This document shows, one piece after another, positions 32,767 through 41,835 of a DNA stretch of 64,000 nt (positions within the stretch are counted from its first letter, which is position 1; each line of letters opens with the position of its first letter). The notes under the pieces are model-generated. The model had not been told where the DNA came from, ran no database searches, and saw only the letters and a program-made list of their open reading frames with translations. A program made the translations under genes and the position numbers. Source of the stretch: an uncultured Bacteroides sp. (GTDB taxonomy: Bacteria; Bacteroidota; Bacteroidia; Bacteroidales; Bacteroidaceae); assembly GCA_900755095.1 (NCBI GenBank), contig CAAEFE010000120.1, positions 47,998-111,997 on the forward strand. The letters are read 5' to 3'.

Positions 32767-33945
32767 ATGAGAAAAGTTCTGTCTTTTTCGGGCTTCCTGA
32801 TGTTGGGGCTCGTGGTTTCGCAATTCCTGCCGATGATGGCAGGAGATGGGTATGGAGCTGTTAAATCCATATCGAATGTACTACTCTATGTATGTCTTAG
32901 TTTTATAATGATTAATGTAGGCCGTGAGTTCGTCCTTGATAAAACGCGGTGGAAAAGTTACGCTCAAGATTATTTTATTGCAATGGCTACGGCTGCTTTA
33001 CCGTGGTTTATGATTGCCATTTATTATGTGTTTATTTTGCTTCCGCCCGAGTTTTGGAATAGTTGGGAAGCGTGGAAGGAGAATTTATTGTTAAGCCGTT
33101 TTGCTGCACCTACATCAGCCGGTATTCTGTTTACGATGTTGGCGGCTATCGGACTGAAGTCCAGTTGGATTTATAAGAAGATACAGGTATTGGCAATTTT
33201 CGATGACTTGGATACGATTCTTTTGATGATTCCTCTTCAGATTATGATGATCGGACTGCGCTGGCAGTTGATTATTGTAGTGGTAATTGTGTTCTTGTTA
33301 TTGTCGATCGGTTGGCAAAGATTGAATAAGTATGATTGGCGTCAGGATTGGAAGGCTATCCTCTTTTATTCAGTGATTATATTTCTGGCTACTCAAATAC
33401 TGTATCTGGGGAGTAAAGAATTGTATGGGGACGAGGGAAGTATTCATATTGAAGTCCTGTTGCCGGCATTTGTTCTGGGTATGATTATGAAACATAAGGA
33501 ACATGACACACCTGTGGAACGAAAGGTGTCTACCGGGATTTCATTTTTCTTCATGTTTCTGGTGGGAATGAGTATGCCGCATTTTATCGGAGTGAACTTT
33601 GCGGAGACTCATGCAGGTTCTTATTCTGTAACGGGATCACAGGAGATGATGTCGTGGGGAATGATTATGTTTCATGTGGTGATTGTCTCTTTATTGTCGA
33701 ATATAGGAAAGCTTTGTCCGATGTTCTTCTATCGTGACCGGAAATTAAGTGAGCGACTGGCTCTTTCCATCGGTATGTTTACCCGTGGTGAGGTAGGGGC
33801 CGGAATCATTTTCATTGCATTGGGATATAACTTGGGTGGTCCGGCATTGGTTATTTCAGTGCTTACTCTGGTATTGAATCTGATTCTGACGGGTATCTTC
33901 GTTCTTTGGGTGAAGAATTTGGCTTTGCGGAGTTATGCGGATTGA
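32767..33945 (+). CDS. cation/proton antiporter-like membrane protein
   Basis: The 392-residue protein has about eleven to twelve helices and features of the CPA2/NhaA-like exchange fold: AAPTSAGILFTML, an acidic pair in LAIFDDLDTILL, and late MFTRGEVGAGIIFIALGYNLG. It likely exchanges Na+ or K+ for H+. No regulatory TrkA-N domain is attached. The ion cannot be told from sequence. Confidence 0.85.
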   Translation: MRKVLSFSGFLMLGLVVSQFLPMMAGDGYGAVKSISNVLLYVCLSFIMINVGREFVLDKTRWKSYAQDYFIAMATAALPWFMIAIYYVFILLPPEFWNSWEAWKENLLLSRFAAPTSAGILFTMLAAIGLKSSWIYKKIQVLAIFDDLDTILLMIPLQIMMIGLRWQLIIVVVIVFLLLSIGWQRLNKYDWRQDWKAILFYSVIIFLATQILYLGSKELYGDEGSIHIEVLLPAFVLGMIMKHKEHDTPVERKVSTGISFFFMFLVGMSMPHFIGVNFAETHAGSYSVTGSQEMMSWGMIMFHVVIVSLLSNIGKLCPMFFYRDRKLSERLALSIGMFTRGEVGAGIIFIALGYNLGGPALVISVLTLVLNLILTGIFVLWVKNLALRSYAD

Positions 33946-34016
33946 CGTGATATGGAAATGTTGTAGAGCATTTTCTGTTTAGTGTCGAGGTGTGTCGAAA
34001 CACTTTCTTTGATTTT

Positions 34017-34089
34017 TTAGGCACGGATTATACGAATTGCACGGATAAGTTTATTTTCTTTCCGTGTTTATCGTGTAATCCGTGCCTAA
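34017..34089. repeat. long imperfect hairpin of the GGCACGGATTA type
   Basis: A 19-bp stem with one T-G pair (34017-34035 with 34071-34089) encloses a second shorter stem built from GCACGGATAA and TTTCCGTGTTTAT. It lies between the convergent antiporter and rmuC genes and could end transcription on both strands. It looks like a dispersed Bacteroides spacer repeat. Confidence 0.75.
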
Positions 34090-34099
34090 ATAATATCAG

Positions 34100-35335
34100 T
34101 TAGTAATCTGTCAAATCGTCTTCTACGTCAATAGGGAGAATCTTTTGACTTTCTTCGTGTGGCAACTGTTCCACTTGCCGCAGTTTGCGTTCGATGGCAC
34201 GTGTTCGTTTTCCCATGACTTCTTCGAGTTGGTCACCGGCGCTTTGCAGGTTCTTTTGTACTTTTTCAAGTAATCCTCCGAATTTACTGAATTCTGTTTT
34301 GACAGCTCCCAATACGGTCCAGACTTCTCCGGTACGTTTTTGGATAGCAAGCGTGCGGAATCCCATCTGAAGACTATTGAGGATGGCGCCTAATGTTGTC
34401 GGACCTGTAACTACAATCTTATACTCCTTTTGGAGTGTTTCGATGAGACTGGTACGTCGGATTACTTCGGCATATATGCTTTCAAACGGGAGGAACATGA
34501 TGGCAAAATCTGTGGTAAAAGGCGGGTCCACATACTTATCATGAATGTCTTTTGCCATCTTTTTGATTGTATTTTCCAATTGTTTGCCGGACGATTCCAT
34601 CAATGCTGCGTCTCCCGCTTCGAATGCATCGTAATATTGTTCGTATACATCTTTCGGAAATTTGGCGTCGATGGGGAGGTAGACGGTGCTGTTGGCGTCA
34701 TCTTTTCCCGGAAGTTTGATGGCAAATTCTACAAATTCGGTTCCGCTCTTTTTGGTTTTGACATTGGCGTCGTACTGTTCGGGGCTCATCATTTGTTCTA
34801 AGAGTGCACCCAGTTGGACTTCGCCGAACGTTCCTCTCATCTTTACGTTGCTCAATACCTTTTTTAGTCCGCCGACATCTTGAGCAAGAGATTTCATTTC
34901 TCCCAGTCCTTTTTGCACGTTCTCAAGTTGCGAACGGACGATTTCGAATGATTGACCGATACGTTCATTCAGGGTTTTCTGGAGCTTTTCTTCCACCATC
35001 AGGCGCATGTCATCCAGTCGTTTCTCGGTGGATTTCAGTAATGCTTCCTGCTGGCGGGCCATCATGTCGAATTTCTGTCGTTGCAGTTCTCCGGTAGTCA
35101 TCATATTCTTGTGCAGAACATCTTGGAGCTGTTGCATATTCTGGTTCAGCGTTTGCGTCATTTCCATGCGAAGTTCCCGGATGCTGCGGTTCAGTTCTTC
35201 CCGGTTTTCCTGCATTTGCTGACGCAAGGCTATTTGTAATTGTTCTGCTTGAGTTTGATTGTTGCCTTTGGTTAGTGATAATACAAGTAGGACTATCATT
35301 AACACGGCAATAACAATAAGTAGAATCAGTTCCAT
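34100..35335 (-). CDS. rmuC: DNA recombination protein RmuC
   Basis: The 411-residue protein has an N-terminal membrane helix (about 3-22), a long coiled coil rich in Gln, Glu and Met (about 30-150), and the RmuC nuclease-like core (MRGTFGEVQLGALLEQM; LPIDAKFPKDVYEQYYDA; FLPFESIYAEV). RmuC limits DNA inversion and rearrangement at short inverted repeats in E. coli. It shares one base with the end of map upstream, so they are co-transcribed. Confidence 0.94.
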   Translation of the reverse strand: MELILLIVIAVLMIVLLVLSLTKGNNQTQAEQLQIALRQQMQENREELNRSIRELRMEMTQTLNQNMQQLQDVLHKNMMTTGELQRQKFDMMARQQEALLKSTEKRLDDMRLMVEEKLQKTLNERIGQSFEIVRSQLENVQKGLGEMKSLAQDVGGLKKVLSNVKMRGTFGEVQLGALLEQMMSPEQYDANVKTKKSGTEFVEFAIKLPGKDDANSTVYLPIDAKFPKDVYEQYYDAFEAGDAALMESSGKQLENTIKKMAKDIHDKYVDPPFTTDFAIMFLPFESIYAEVIRRTSLIETLQKEYKIVVTGPTTLGAILNSLQMGFRTLAIQKRTGEVWTVLGAVKTEFSKFGGLLEKVQKNLQSAGDQLEEVMGKRTRAIERKLRQVEQLPHEESQKILPIDVEDDLTDY

Positions 35336-36189
35336 TAATATGTCAGAATTTCGTTTCCGGTTTCAGTAATCAGAATCATATTTTCCCATTGGGCGGAAGG
35401 CAGTCCATCGTCGGTGCAGACGGTCCATCCGTCGGCATCGTCTACAAACACTTCGTAGGTTCCCATATTAATCATGGGTTCGATGGTGAAGGTCATGCCC
35501 GGCACGATCATCATGCCTGTGCCCCGGCGTCCGAAATGTTCTACGTCCGGTTCCTCATGGAATTGCATCCCTACGCCATGTCCGCAGAGATCACGGACTA
35601 CGCTGAATCCGTTCTTTTCTGCATGTTCCTGGATGGCGGCGCCTACATCACCCAGCTGTTTCCAGGGTTGTGCGGCAGCAATTCCTATTTCCATACATTC
35701 TTTGGTTACCTGTACTAACTTTTGCATATCAAGGTTGACGTCTCCAATCATAAACATACGGGATGCATCGGAAAAATATCCTTTGTAAATGGTGGAAACA
35801 TCTACATTGATAATATCTCCGCTTTTCAGAATCTCATTTTTATTGGGTATTCCGTGACACACTACATCGTTGATGCTGGTGCAAACACTTTTGGGAAATC
35901 CTTCGTAGTTGAGTGGGGCAGGGATGGCACCGTGACTGGTGGTGAAATCATACACTAGCACATCAATTTCTTCGGTGGACATGCCTTCCCGGATATTCTC
36001 TGAAATATAGTCCAGCAGTGCAGTATTGATCTTGGCACTTTCCCGGATACCTTCCAGTTGCTCGGGAGTACGGAGTACTTTGCGCGGTGGAAGTTTATAA
36101 CCTTGCTTTCTGTATTTCTGTATTTTTGCTTCTACTTCTGCCGGATAATTAGAGGGGGTAAACCGGAATCCCTTGATAAAGTTCTTCAT
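35335..36189 (-). CDS. map: type I methionine aminopeptidase
   Basis: The 284-residue protein has the pita-bread fold ligands: VCHGIPN, DIINVDVSTIYKGYFSDASR, CGHGVGMQFHEEPDV, FTIEPMINMG and ENMILITE. It removes the initiator Met from proteins. It has an N-terminal extension of about 35 residues before the catalytic unit (FRFTPSNYPAEVEAKIQKYR), as in other Bacteroidetes members. It is the first gene of the map-rmuC pair. Confidence 0.95.
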   Translation of the reverse strand: MKNFIKGFRFTPSNYPAEVEAKIQKYRKQGYKLPPRKVLRTPEQLEGIRESAKINTALLDYISENIREGMSTEEIDVLVYDFTTSHGAIPAPLNYEGFPKSVCTSINDVVCHGIPNKNEILKSGDIINVDVSTIYKGYFSDASRMFMIGDVNLDMQKLVQVTKECMEIGIAAAQPWKQLGDVGAAIQEHAEKNGFSVVRDLCGHGVGMQFHEEPDVEHFGRRGTGMMIVPGMTFTIEPMINMGTYEVFVDDADGWTVCTDDGLPSAQWENMILITETGNEILTY

Positions 36190-36214
36190 TATGATAGCAT
36201 ATTTAATCGTATGA

Positions 36215-36222
36215 CAAAGGTA
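36215..36222 (-). promoter_or_regulatory. -7 promoter box for map-rmuC
   Basis: On the - strand the site reads TACCTTTG, 25 bases before the map start. Confidence 0.6.
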
Positions 36223-36289
36223 CGAGAATAAATGGAAAATATGCTTTCTTGTTTTCTAAAACTTTTCGATTCCTGATTGTCGGCACGGG

Positions 36290-36913
36290 TTACCATTCGT
36301 ATGAAACACTAATTTGAGGTATCCATTCCCATCTTTTGCGGAGGACATTGTATTGGTATTGTACCCCTGTTTTTATTTTCCAGTTTTTATTTATTTTGAG
36401 AACAACATTACTACCCAATTGGGTGGGTTCCACTTCGGAAGGGAGGCCCCGGTGTTTTCGGGTATCAAGGTTTTGTACGCCATATATGTTGAGAGACCAT
36501 TTGGGAGATAAATTATATTCTATTTGGCTTTGGATATGAAAGCAACTGGAATTTTCTGCAAAATTACTTTTACTGTGCAGCACAAGATTCTTGTTTATTC
36601 TTAACCAGGAGTAAGTGGGTAAAAAGGTGGAACCCGGTTTTAGGAATGTCTGATAAGTGCGAATGGAAGGTTTCGAAAAAATCATGGAAGATTTTAAAGT
36701 CGGTAGTGTGGGATCAAAATCTACGAACGGTTTTCGAGAGTACATGTTTTGCTCTACTTTTTCGATAAATTTTCTATTTATCTTGATCTCCTGACCGGAT
36801 TCCAGCATTTGCTGAAGTCTCAATGAATCCTGTTTGTTCCATTCTTGTCCTGTTACGGATAAGGGAAACAATAATAGGCAAAAAATATTGAATTGATATT
36901 TTCGAATGTCCAT
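36290..36913 (-). CDS. exported protein of unknown function (DUF4858-like)
   Basis: The 207-residue protein has a signal peptide (about residues 1-22, LLFPLSVTGQ) and a body with beta-strand alternation ending in SVSYEW, an aromatic C-terminus typical of outer-membrane or periplasmic beta-proteins. The start QEWNKQDSLRLQQMLESGQE recalls DUF4858 proteins, from memory. The start codon lies in the left arm of a 9-bp inverted repeat (36908-36916 with 36936-36944). No operon partner. Confidence 0.65.
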   Translation of the reverse strand: MDIRKYQFNIFCLLLFPLSVTGQEWNKQDSLRLQQMLESGQEIKINRKFIEKVEQNMYSRKPFVDFDPTLPTLKSSMIFSKPSIRTYQTFLKPGSTFLPTYSWLRINKNLVLHSKSNFAENSSCFHIQSQIEYNLSPKWSLNIYGVQNLDTRKHRGLPSEVEPTQLGSNVVLKINKNWKIKTGVQYQYNVLRKRWEWIPQISVSYEW

Positions 36914-37024
36914 ACACTGTGCTAGTAGAGTTTATTGTATGGACGGTGGAAAACAGGAAATGCTGCTCTAAACGATTAGCGACTAATAATAATTTCACAT
37001 AATATGAGAATACTTTTCTTTTAT

Positions 37025-38665
37025 TTATGATAGTTTTTTAGCCTTGAAAACCGGTTGTATCTTCTGAATCTCCGACTCAAAACCAAACCAGTAACCATGT
37101 TCTTCTTCATCGGTGGGAAGGAAACATAATCGTAGATTCTCGCGATATGCTCCGTATTCTATTTCCCAGCTTTCAGGTGGTAGCTGTCTTTTTGTTCTTA
37201 CTTTTTCTGCCGGAGCTTTTTTTAATGACATACCCGCTTCTATCCATGCAATGCTGACTTGTGTCAGGTAGTCGGGATAATGATTCTTGCAGAAGTCATA
37301 GAGGATTAATCCTCTTTTTTCCAGGCTAAGAGGGGTGTCAATCACATCTGTTTGAACTAAATGATCGAGTAACTCATGTATAAAATGAGGGTTTTCGAGA
37401 ATGAGTATCCGTGTGATGCTTCGCCAAGTTGGGGTATTGTAGAAACCGTCTAACAGGCGGGACAGATAATGTGCTGTCTGTAGTTCATCTACGGTGATTT
37501 CACGAGTTTGAAGAACTTCGTATGGAGGGAGTGGAGAGTACTGTATACCTAATTCGTCCGCTCTTCTTTTCATTTCGGTGCCCGGAAGTAATTTGAGGGA
37601 TTCCAGTTGGATTTCTCCTGCGTCATACTCTGCTAAAGTACGGACATCATCGAAAATTTCTGATAGATGGTAGAGTGGGAGTCCTGCTATTAAGTCGGCA
37701 TGAGTTTCCATGTTTTCAAGGGAACATAGATACTTGAGTCCGGCCAGAGCATCGGAGAGTTTTCCTATTCTCCGGCTTTGTTCAAGCACGTTTTCCCGAA
37801 GGCTTTGGATTCCGGCTTCCAGGTGTAGCAGTCCTTTAGGAAGGGTGGCTAATTCCCGTTTGAGTTCATCAGAAAGGAGTGCAGGATGAATTTCCAGATG
37901 AAAACAGATATCCGGGTATTCGCGGAATAGATTTAGTAATTCTTTTGCCCGTTTGTTGTTGTAATTGAAAGTGCGGTCCAGTACCCGTACATTCTTGATT
38001 CCGTGTTGGTGTATCACGTCAAGACGTTTCCGGGTTGCTTCAAGAGATAGGGTGCGAACCGGTTTTTCACCTCCACTGACACAAAAGGCACAGGTGTTAA
38101 AACATCCGCGGGTAGTTTCTAATTGCACAAAGGGTTTGCTCCAATTGAAGAAACGGCTCTCTTCAGGAGGAACTAATTCGGAAAAGTTCATGACACGGGC
38201 GAGCCCATTGTCATGGTATGCTTCCGATTCATCCAGATAGCAGAGTCCTGTGATCGATTTCCATTCTTTTCTTGGCTGATTCCATACTTTTAACCATAGA
38301 GGAAATACTTCTTCGCCTTCTCCGCGAAACACTCCGCTTACAAATTTGTTCTTATATAAGAAAGCTTCATTATCTCCTAAAAACTCGGGACCTCCGAGTA
38401 TAACACAGCAGTGAGGTAGTAACGCTTTTGCGCGTGAAACGATGTGCAGGAGTTGCTCGTGATTAAATAGCCAGTTGGTAGCTGCAATGATGTCCGGTTG
38501 ATGGCGGTAGATTTGATTGACGACACTACCGGTATTTTCATTGATAGTGGCGGAGACCGTACACCATTCAATGTCTGTATTATTTGCTATCTGGGCATGT
38601 AAGGCTGGCAATGCCAGCGAAGAATGAGCGTACGAACTATTTAAATCAAGCCAAAGAAGTTTCAT
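37025..38665 (-). CDS. B12-binding radical SAM protein (DUF4080-type)
   Basis: The 546-residue protein has an N-terminal Rossmann-like B12-binding domain (LWLDLNSSYAHSS; CVILGGPEFLG), a radical SAM core with the CFNTCAFC cluster motif (Cys-x3-Cys-x2-Cys), and a C-terminal extension of about 150 residues. Proteins with this layout perform methylations or rearrangements on unknown substrates. There is no His before the Cys cluster to identify a subtype. It has its own divergent promoter region. Confidence 0.88.
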   Translation of the reverse strand: MKLLWLDLNSSYAHSSLALPALHAQIANNTDIEWCTVSATINENTGSVVNQIYRHQPDIIAATNWLFNHEQLLHIVSRAKALLPHCCVILGGPEFLGDNEAFLYKNKFVSGVFRGEGEEVFPLWLKVWNQPRKEWKSITGLCYLDESEAYHDNGLARVMNFSELVPPEESRFFNWSKPFVQLETTRGCFNTCAFCVSGGEKPVRTLSLEATRKRLDVIHQHGIKNVRVLDRTFNYNNKRAKELLNLFREYPDICFHLEIHPALLSDELKRELATLPKGLLHLEAGIQSLRENVLEQSRRIGKLSDALAGLKYLCSLENMETHADLIAGLPLYHLSEIFDDVRTLAEYDAGEIQLESLKLLPGTEMKRRADELGIQYSPLPPYEVLQTREITVDELQTAHYLSRLLDGFYNTPTWRSITRILILENPHFIHELLDHLVQTDVIDTPLSLEKRGLILYDFCKNHYPDYLTQVSIAWIEAGMSLKKAPAEKVRTKRQLPPESWEIEYGAYRENLRLCFLPTDEEEHGYWFGFESEIQKIQPVFKAKKLS

Positions 38666-38689
38666 GTGGAAAATTTAATATTATCTTTG

Positions 38690-38697
38690 CAAAGGTA
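38690..38697 (-). promoter_or_regulatory. -7 box for the radical SAM gene
   Basis: On the - strand the site reads TACCTTTG, 25 bases before the start. It abuts a TATCTTTG on the + strand (38682-38689), so the two opposite boxes form a near-palindrome. Confidence 0.55.
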
Positions 38698-38739
38698 CAA
38701 AAAACTTGTGGCTTGTGATGTATAGTAAATATAAAATGC

Positions 38740-38747
38740 TAATTTTG
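38740..38747 (+). promoter_or_regulatory. -7 box for the small lipoprotein gene
   Basis: TAATTTTG matches TANNTTTG, 29 bases before the start. Confidence 0.55.
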
Positions 38748-38776
38748 TATTAATAAACGCAATAAACTAGAGAATT

Positions 38777-39190
38777 ATGAAAATGATAAAAAGATATGCA
38801 GGTATCTTAATGATGCTGACTTTATTGGTTGGCTTTACTTCGTGTGAGAGTGAAGAAGAGACAGAATTTAATCTGCCTGGCGAGTGGTATACTAATGAAG
38901 AAATTGATTTCGGGGCATATACCTGGGGAAGAGGTACGCTCATGACATTTAATGCGAGAAATCAAGGAACGATTGGTTCTGCTGGTGATCCAAATTATCT
39001 GGTTTTTGAGTGGAGATGGATTGATGGAGGATATAATTCAATGGAATTATTTTTCTACGGTGACCGCACTTATGCCTATATTTGGGGTGCAGAAGCTACC
39101 GGCAGGACATTTAGTGGAACATGGTATAATAATTGGCAGGATTTTAGAGATAGAATAGATGGACAGCCATTTTATATGAGGCGTCAATAA
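38777..39190 (+). CDS. small lipoprotein, lipocalin-like size, unknown function
   Basis: The 137-residue protein has a lipoprotein signal with lipobox GFTSC (Cys23), followed by acidic residues (ESEEET) that match the export signal of surface lipoproteins in Bacteroides only loosely. The mature part is rich in Trp, Tyr and Gly (GEWYTNEE, FEWRWIDGGY, FSGTWYNNW), consistent with a small beta-barrel of the lipocalin type. No recognised family. Confidence 0.75.
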   Translation: MKMIKRYAGILMMLTLLVGFTSCESEEETEFNLPGEWYTNEEIDFGAYTWGRGTLMTFNARNQGTIGSAGDPNYLVFEWRWIDGGYNSMELFFYGDRTYAYIWGAEATGRTFSGTWYNNWQDFRDRIDGQPFYMRRQ

Positions 39191-39206
39191 AATAATAATG
39201 AAGATT

Positions 39207-39248
39207 AAAAATAAAGCCAGAGTCGATTATGATTCTGGCTTTATTTTT
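39207..39248. terminator. bidirectional terminator
   Basis: A stem of about 15 bp (39207-39222 with 39233-39248) has A residues on the left and T residues on the right, so it can work for the + lipoprotein gene and the - RluA gene. Confidence 0.88.
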
Positions 39249-39260
39249 GAATATGGGAAT

Positions 39261-40181
39261 TTATTTTTTCAGAAACAACTTCTTAAACTCCGCCGGATAA
39301 GGCGTCTCGAACTCCATCAAATCTCCCGTTACCGGATGATAGAAACAAAGTTTGAAAGCATGGAGTGCCAGTCGTCCGATAGGGTTGGGAGCATCTTCTC
39401 TTCCATATCTTCCATCACCGATAATAGGATGTCCTAAATCTTGCATGTGTACACGAATCTGATTCTTTCGGCCGGTTTCCAGATCGAGTTCCAACAGAGA
39501 ATATCCGTTGGCACGTTTGATGGTCTTATAGTGGGTAATAGATTTTGATCCACCGTCATCATATTCACTGGAACTTACATAAAGCGTTTTATCAGTCAGC
39601 CAGGAAACGACTGTATCATAATCTTTTTCCATACTTCCCTCCACCACAGCTACATATCGACGGTCAGTCACGATATCGTGCCAGTTATCACGTAGTGTCC
39701 GCTGTGTTTTTTCGTCTTTAGCAAACATCATCAGGCCGGAAGTGTCCCTGTCCAGGCGGTGAACGATAAACACACGGAATTGACGTCCGGAACGTTGCAC
39801 GTATTCGTTAAGTATTGTATAGGCTGTGCGCTCTTTCTGTCTTTCTGTATTGACTGATAAAAGTCCTTGCATCTTTTCGACAACAATGATATATGCGTCT
39901 TCATACACGATTTTCAGCAGTCTGTTATTAAATTCTTTTTTTCCCTTTTGTTTGCTGATTTGCACTTTCATGCCCGCTTCAAGGGGAAAGTTGAATTGTG
40001 TGGTTATCACATTATCAACAAATACAACCCGCTTACTTAATAATGATTTTAATTTTGTGCGACTCGCATCCGGCATTTTGGCAGCCAGAAACTCCATTAG
40101 TTCCATGGGTTCTTTCACTGCATAATTGGTATATTGAGCACGTGCTTTTTCAGCAGGAGTTCTTCTAGGTCTTTTTCCCAT
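39261..40181 (-). CDS. RluA family pseudouridine synthase
   Basis: The protein has an N-terminal S4-like RNA-binding part (LKSLLSKRVVFVDNVITTQF) and the RluA core with catalytic Asp in HRLDRDTSGLMMFAK and GRKNQIRVHM. It makes pseudouridine in rRNA or tRNA; the position is not readable. I prefer the start MGKRPRRTP at 40181, which has purine-rich bases upstream; an in-frame Met at 40214 is possible. It follows rlmD closely on the same strand. Confidence 0.93.
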   Translation of the reverse strand: MGKRPRRTPAEKARAQYTNYAVKEPMELMEFLAAKMPDASRTKLKSLLSKRVVFVDNVITTQFNFPLEAGMKVQISKQKGKKEFNNRLLKIVYEDAYIIVVEKMQGLLSVNTERQKERTAYTILNEYVQRSGRQFRVFIVHRLDRDTSGLMMFAKDEKTQRTLRDNWHDIVTDRRYVAVVEGSMEKDYDTVVSWLTDKTLYVSSSEYDDGGSKSITHYKTIKRANGYSLLELDLETGRKNQIRVHMQDLGHPIIGDGRYGREDAPNPIGRLALHAFKLCFYHPVTGDLMEFETPYPAEFKKLFLKK

Positions 40182-40217
40182 TTCTTTTTTCTTTTGAAAT
40201 TCTATTATCATCACGGA

Positions 40218-41636
40218 TTATCGAAGTTCCAGCAACACCACATTTTCTACGTGGTGGGTGTGAGGGAACATATCTACCGGTTGAATGGCTTTCACCTTGT
40301 ATTTCTCATCGAGTAATTGCAAATCCCGTGCTTGAGTAGCAGGATTACAACTTACATACACAATCCGTTTCGGTTCGGCAAACAAGATGACATCAACTAC
40401 ATCCTGGTGCATACCGGCACGAGGAGGATCAGTAATGATTACATCCGGGCGTCCATGCTGATTGATGAAATCCTGCGTCAGTATATCCTTCATATCACCG
40501 GCATAAAACAATGCATTCTTGATATCATTGATTTCTGCATTTACCTTTGCGTCTTCGATAGCTTCCGGCACATATTCGATACCGATTACCTGGCGAGCCT
40601 GGCGTGATACGAAGTTGGCGATTGTTCCCGTTCCTGTATAGAGGTCATATACCAGTTCGTTGCCTGTTAATCCGGCAAATTCACGGGCTACTTTATATAA
40701 GTTATAAGCCTGTTCCGAGTTGGTCTGATAGAATGATTTCGGTCCTACTTTGAAACACAGTCCCTCCATTTCTTCAAAGATGTGATCTTTCCCTTTAAAT
40801 ACATGCACATCCAAATCATTGATTGTGTCGTTGCACTTATTATTAATAATGTATAGAAGAGAAGTGATTTCAGGGAAAGAGTCCGCTACGAACTGGAGTA
40901 ACTGCTTGAACAGTTCCATTTCGTGATCTTCTGTAATCTTGCAAATGACGATTACCATCAGTTCGCCAGTTGAAGAGGTGCGTACAATCATATTCCGCAG
41001 CATACCTTCCTGTGTGCGCAGATTGATGAAAGAGTAATCGTGTTCGTAAGCGTAGTCACGTACAGCGTTGCGGATACGGTTGGATATATCATCCTGTAAC
41101 CAGCATTTCTCAATAGCCAGCACCTTGTCAAAGGCTCCCGGAATGTGGAAACCCACCGCATTCATCTGGTCATACTTCACATCCTGACGAACTTCTTCGT
41201 TTGTCAACCAGCGTTTATTTGAGAAGGTGAATTCCAGTTTGTTCCTGTAGAATTCCGTCTTGTCAGAACCGAGAATTGGAGAAATTTCGGGAAGTTCGAT
41301 TTTCCCGATACGTCTCAAATTATCTTCCACTTGCTTTTGCTTATATCTGATCTGCTCCGAATAGGGGAGCACTTGCCACTTGCAGCCACCGCATACGCCA
41401 TAGTGTTGGCAGAAAGGAACAGCGCGATTGGGCGACAGCTCGTGAAACTTCACCGCTTCAGCTTCGGCATATTTATTCTTTTTACGCTTGATTTGCAGGT
41501 CTACGACATCACCCGGCACTACATAGGGAACAAAAATCACCAGGTCGTTTACTTTTGCGATGGCTTTTCCTTCGGCAGCCACATCCATGATTGTTACCTT
41601 CTCCAATAAGGGAAGCTCTTTTTTCTTTCTTGCCAC
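40218..41636 (-). CDS. rlmD: 23S rRNA (uracil-1939-C5) methyltransferase
   Basis: The 472-residue protein has an N-terminal TRAM domain, a 4Fe-4S Cys set in CQHYGVCGGCKW, a SAM-binding region (VYDLYTGTGTIANF) and the catalytic VSCNPATQARD with the nucleophilic Cys. It methylates a uracil in 23S rRNA. RlmC and TrmA are related, but the Fe-S site and TRAM fit RlmD. It precedes the RluA gene, forming a small rRNA-modification operon. Confidence 0.92.
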   Translation of the reverse strand: MARKKKELPLLEKVTIMDVAAEGKAIAKVNDLVIFVPYVVPGDVVDLQIKRKKNKYAEAEAVKFHELSPNRAVPFCQHYGVCGGCKWQVLPYSEQIRYKQKQVEDNLRRIGKIELPEISPILGSDKTEFYRNKLEFTFSNKRWLTNEEVRQDVKYDQMNAVGFHIPGAFDKVLAIEKCWLQDDISNRIRNAVRDYAYEHDYSFINLRTQEGMLRNMIVRTSSTGELMVIVICKITEDHEMELFKQLLQFVADSFPEITSLLYIINNKCNDTINDLDVHVFKGKDHIFEEMEGLCFKVGPKSFYQTNSEQAYNLYKVAREFAGLTGNELVYDLYTGTGTIANFVSRQARQVIGIEYVPEAIEDAKVNAEINDIKNALFYAGDMKDILTQDFINQHGRPDVIITDPPRAGMHQDVVDVILFAEPKRIVYVSCNPATQARDLQLLDEKYKVKAIQPVDMFPHTHHVENVVLLELR

Positions 41637-41663
41637 TTTTACACCAGTCTAATAATTACTTTG

Positions 41664-41671
41664 CAAAAGTA
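41664..41671 (-). promoter_or_regulatory. -7 promoter box for rlmD
   Basis: On the - strand the site reads TACTTTTG, 27 bases before the start. Confidence 0.55.
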
Positions 41672-41752
41672 GGTATTTTTTTTGGAAAAAATTCGGGTAT
41701 ACAGAAATATTCCGGATTGTAATGTCGAAATTGCATTTTGATAGAAAGTTTT

Positions 41753-41798
41753 TTCGCAAAAAGTTTTCAAGTTTGCGAAATATCCTTAGATTTGCGAA
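41753..41798 (+). promoter_or_regulatory. ppdK promoter with three TTTGCGAA sites at 19-base steps
   Basis: TTCGCAAA (the reverse form) starts at 41753, and TTTGCGAA starts at 41772 and at 41791, so starts are 19 bases apart. The third copy overlaps the -7 box TAGATTTG at 41787-41794. This spacing suggests a regulator that covers the promoter. That is inference; no regulator gene is adjacent. Confidence 0.6.
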
Positions 41799-41835
41799 CA
41801 GAAAAAAATCATAATGTAACTTTAAACACAATATT

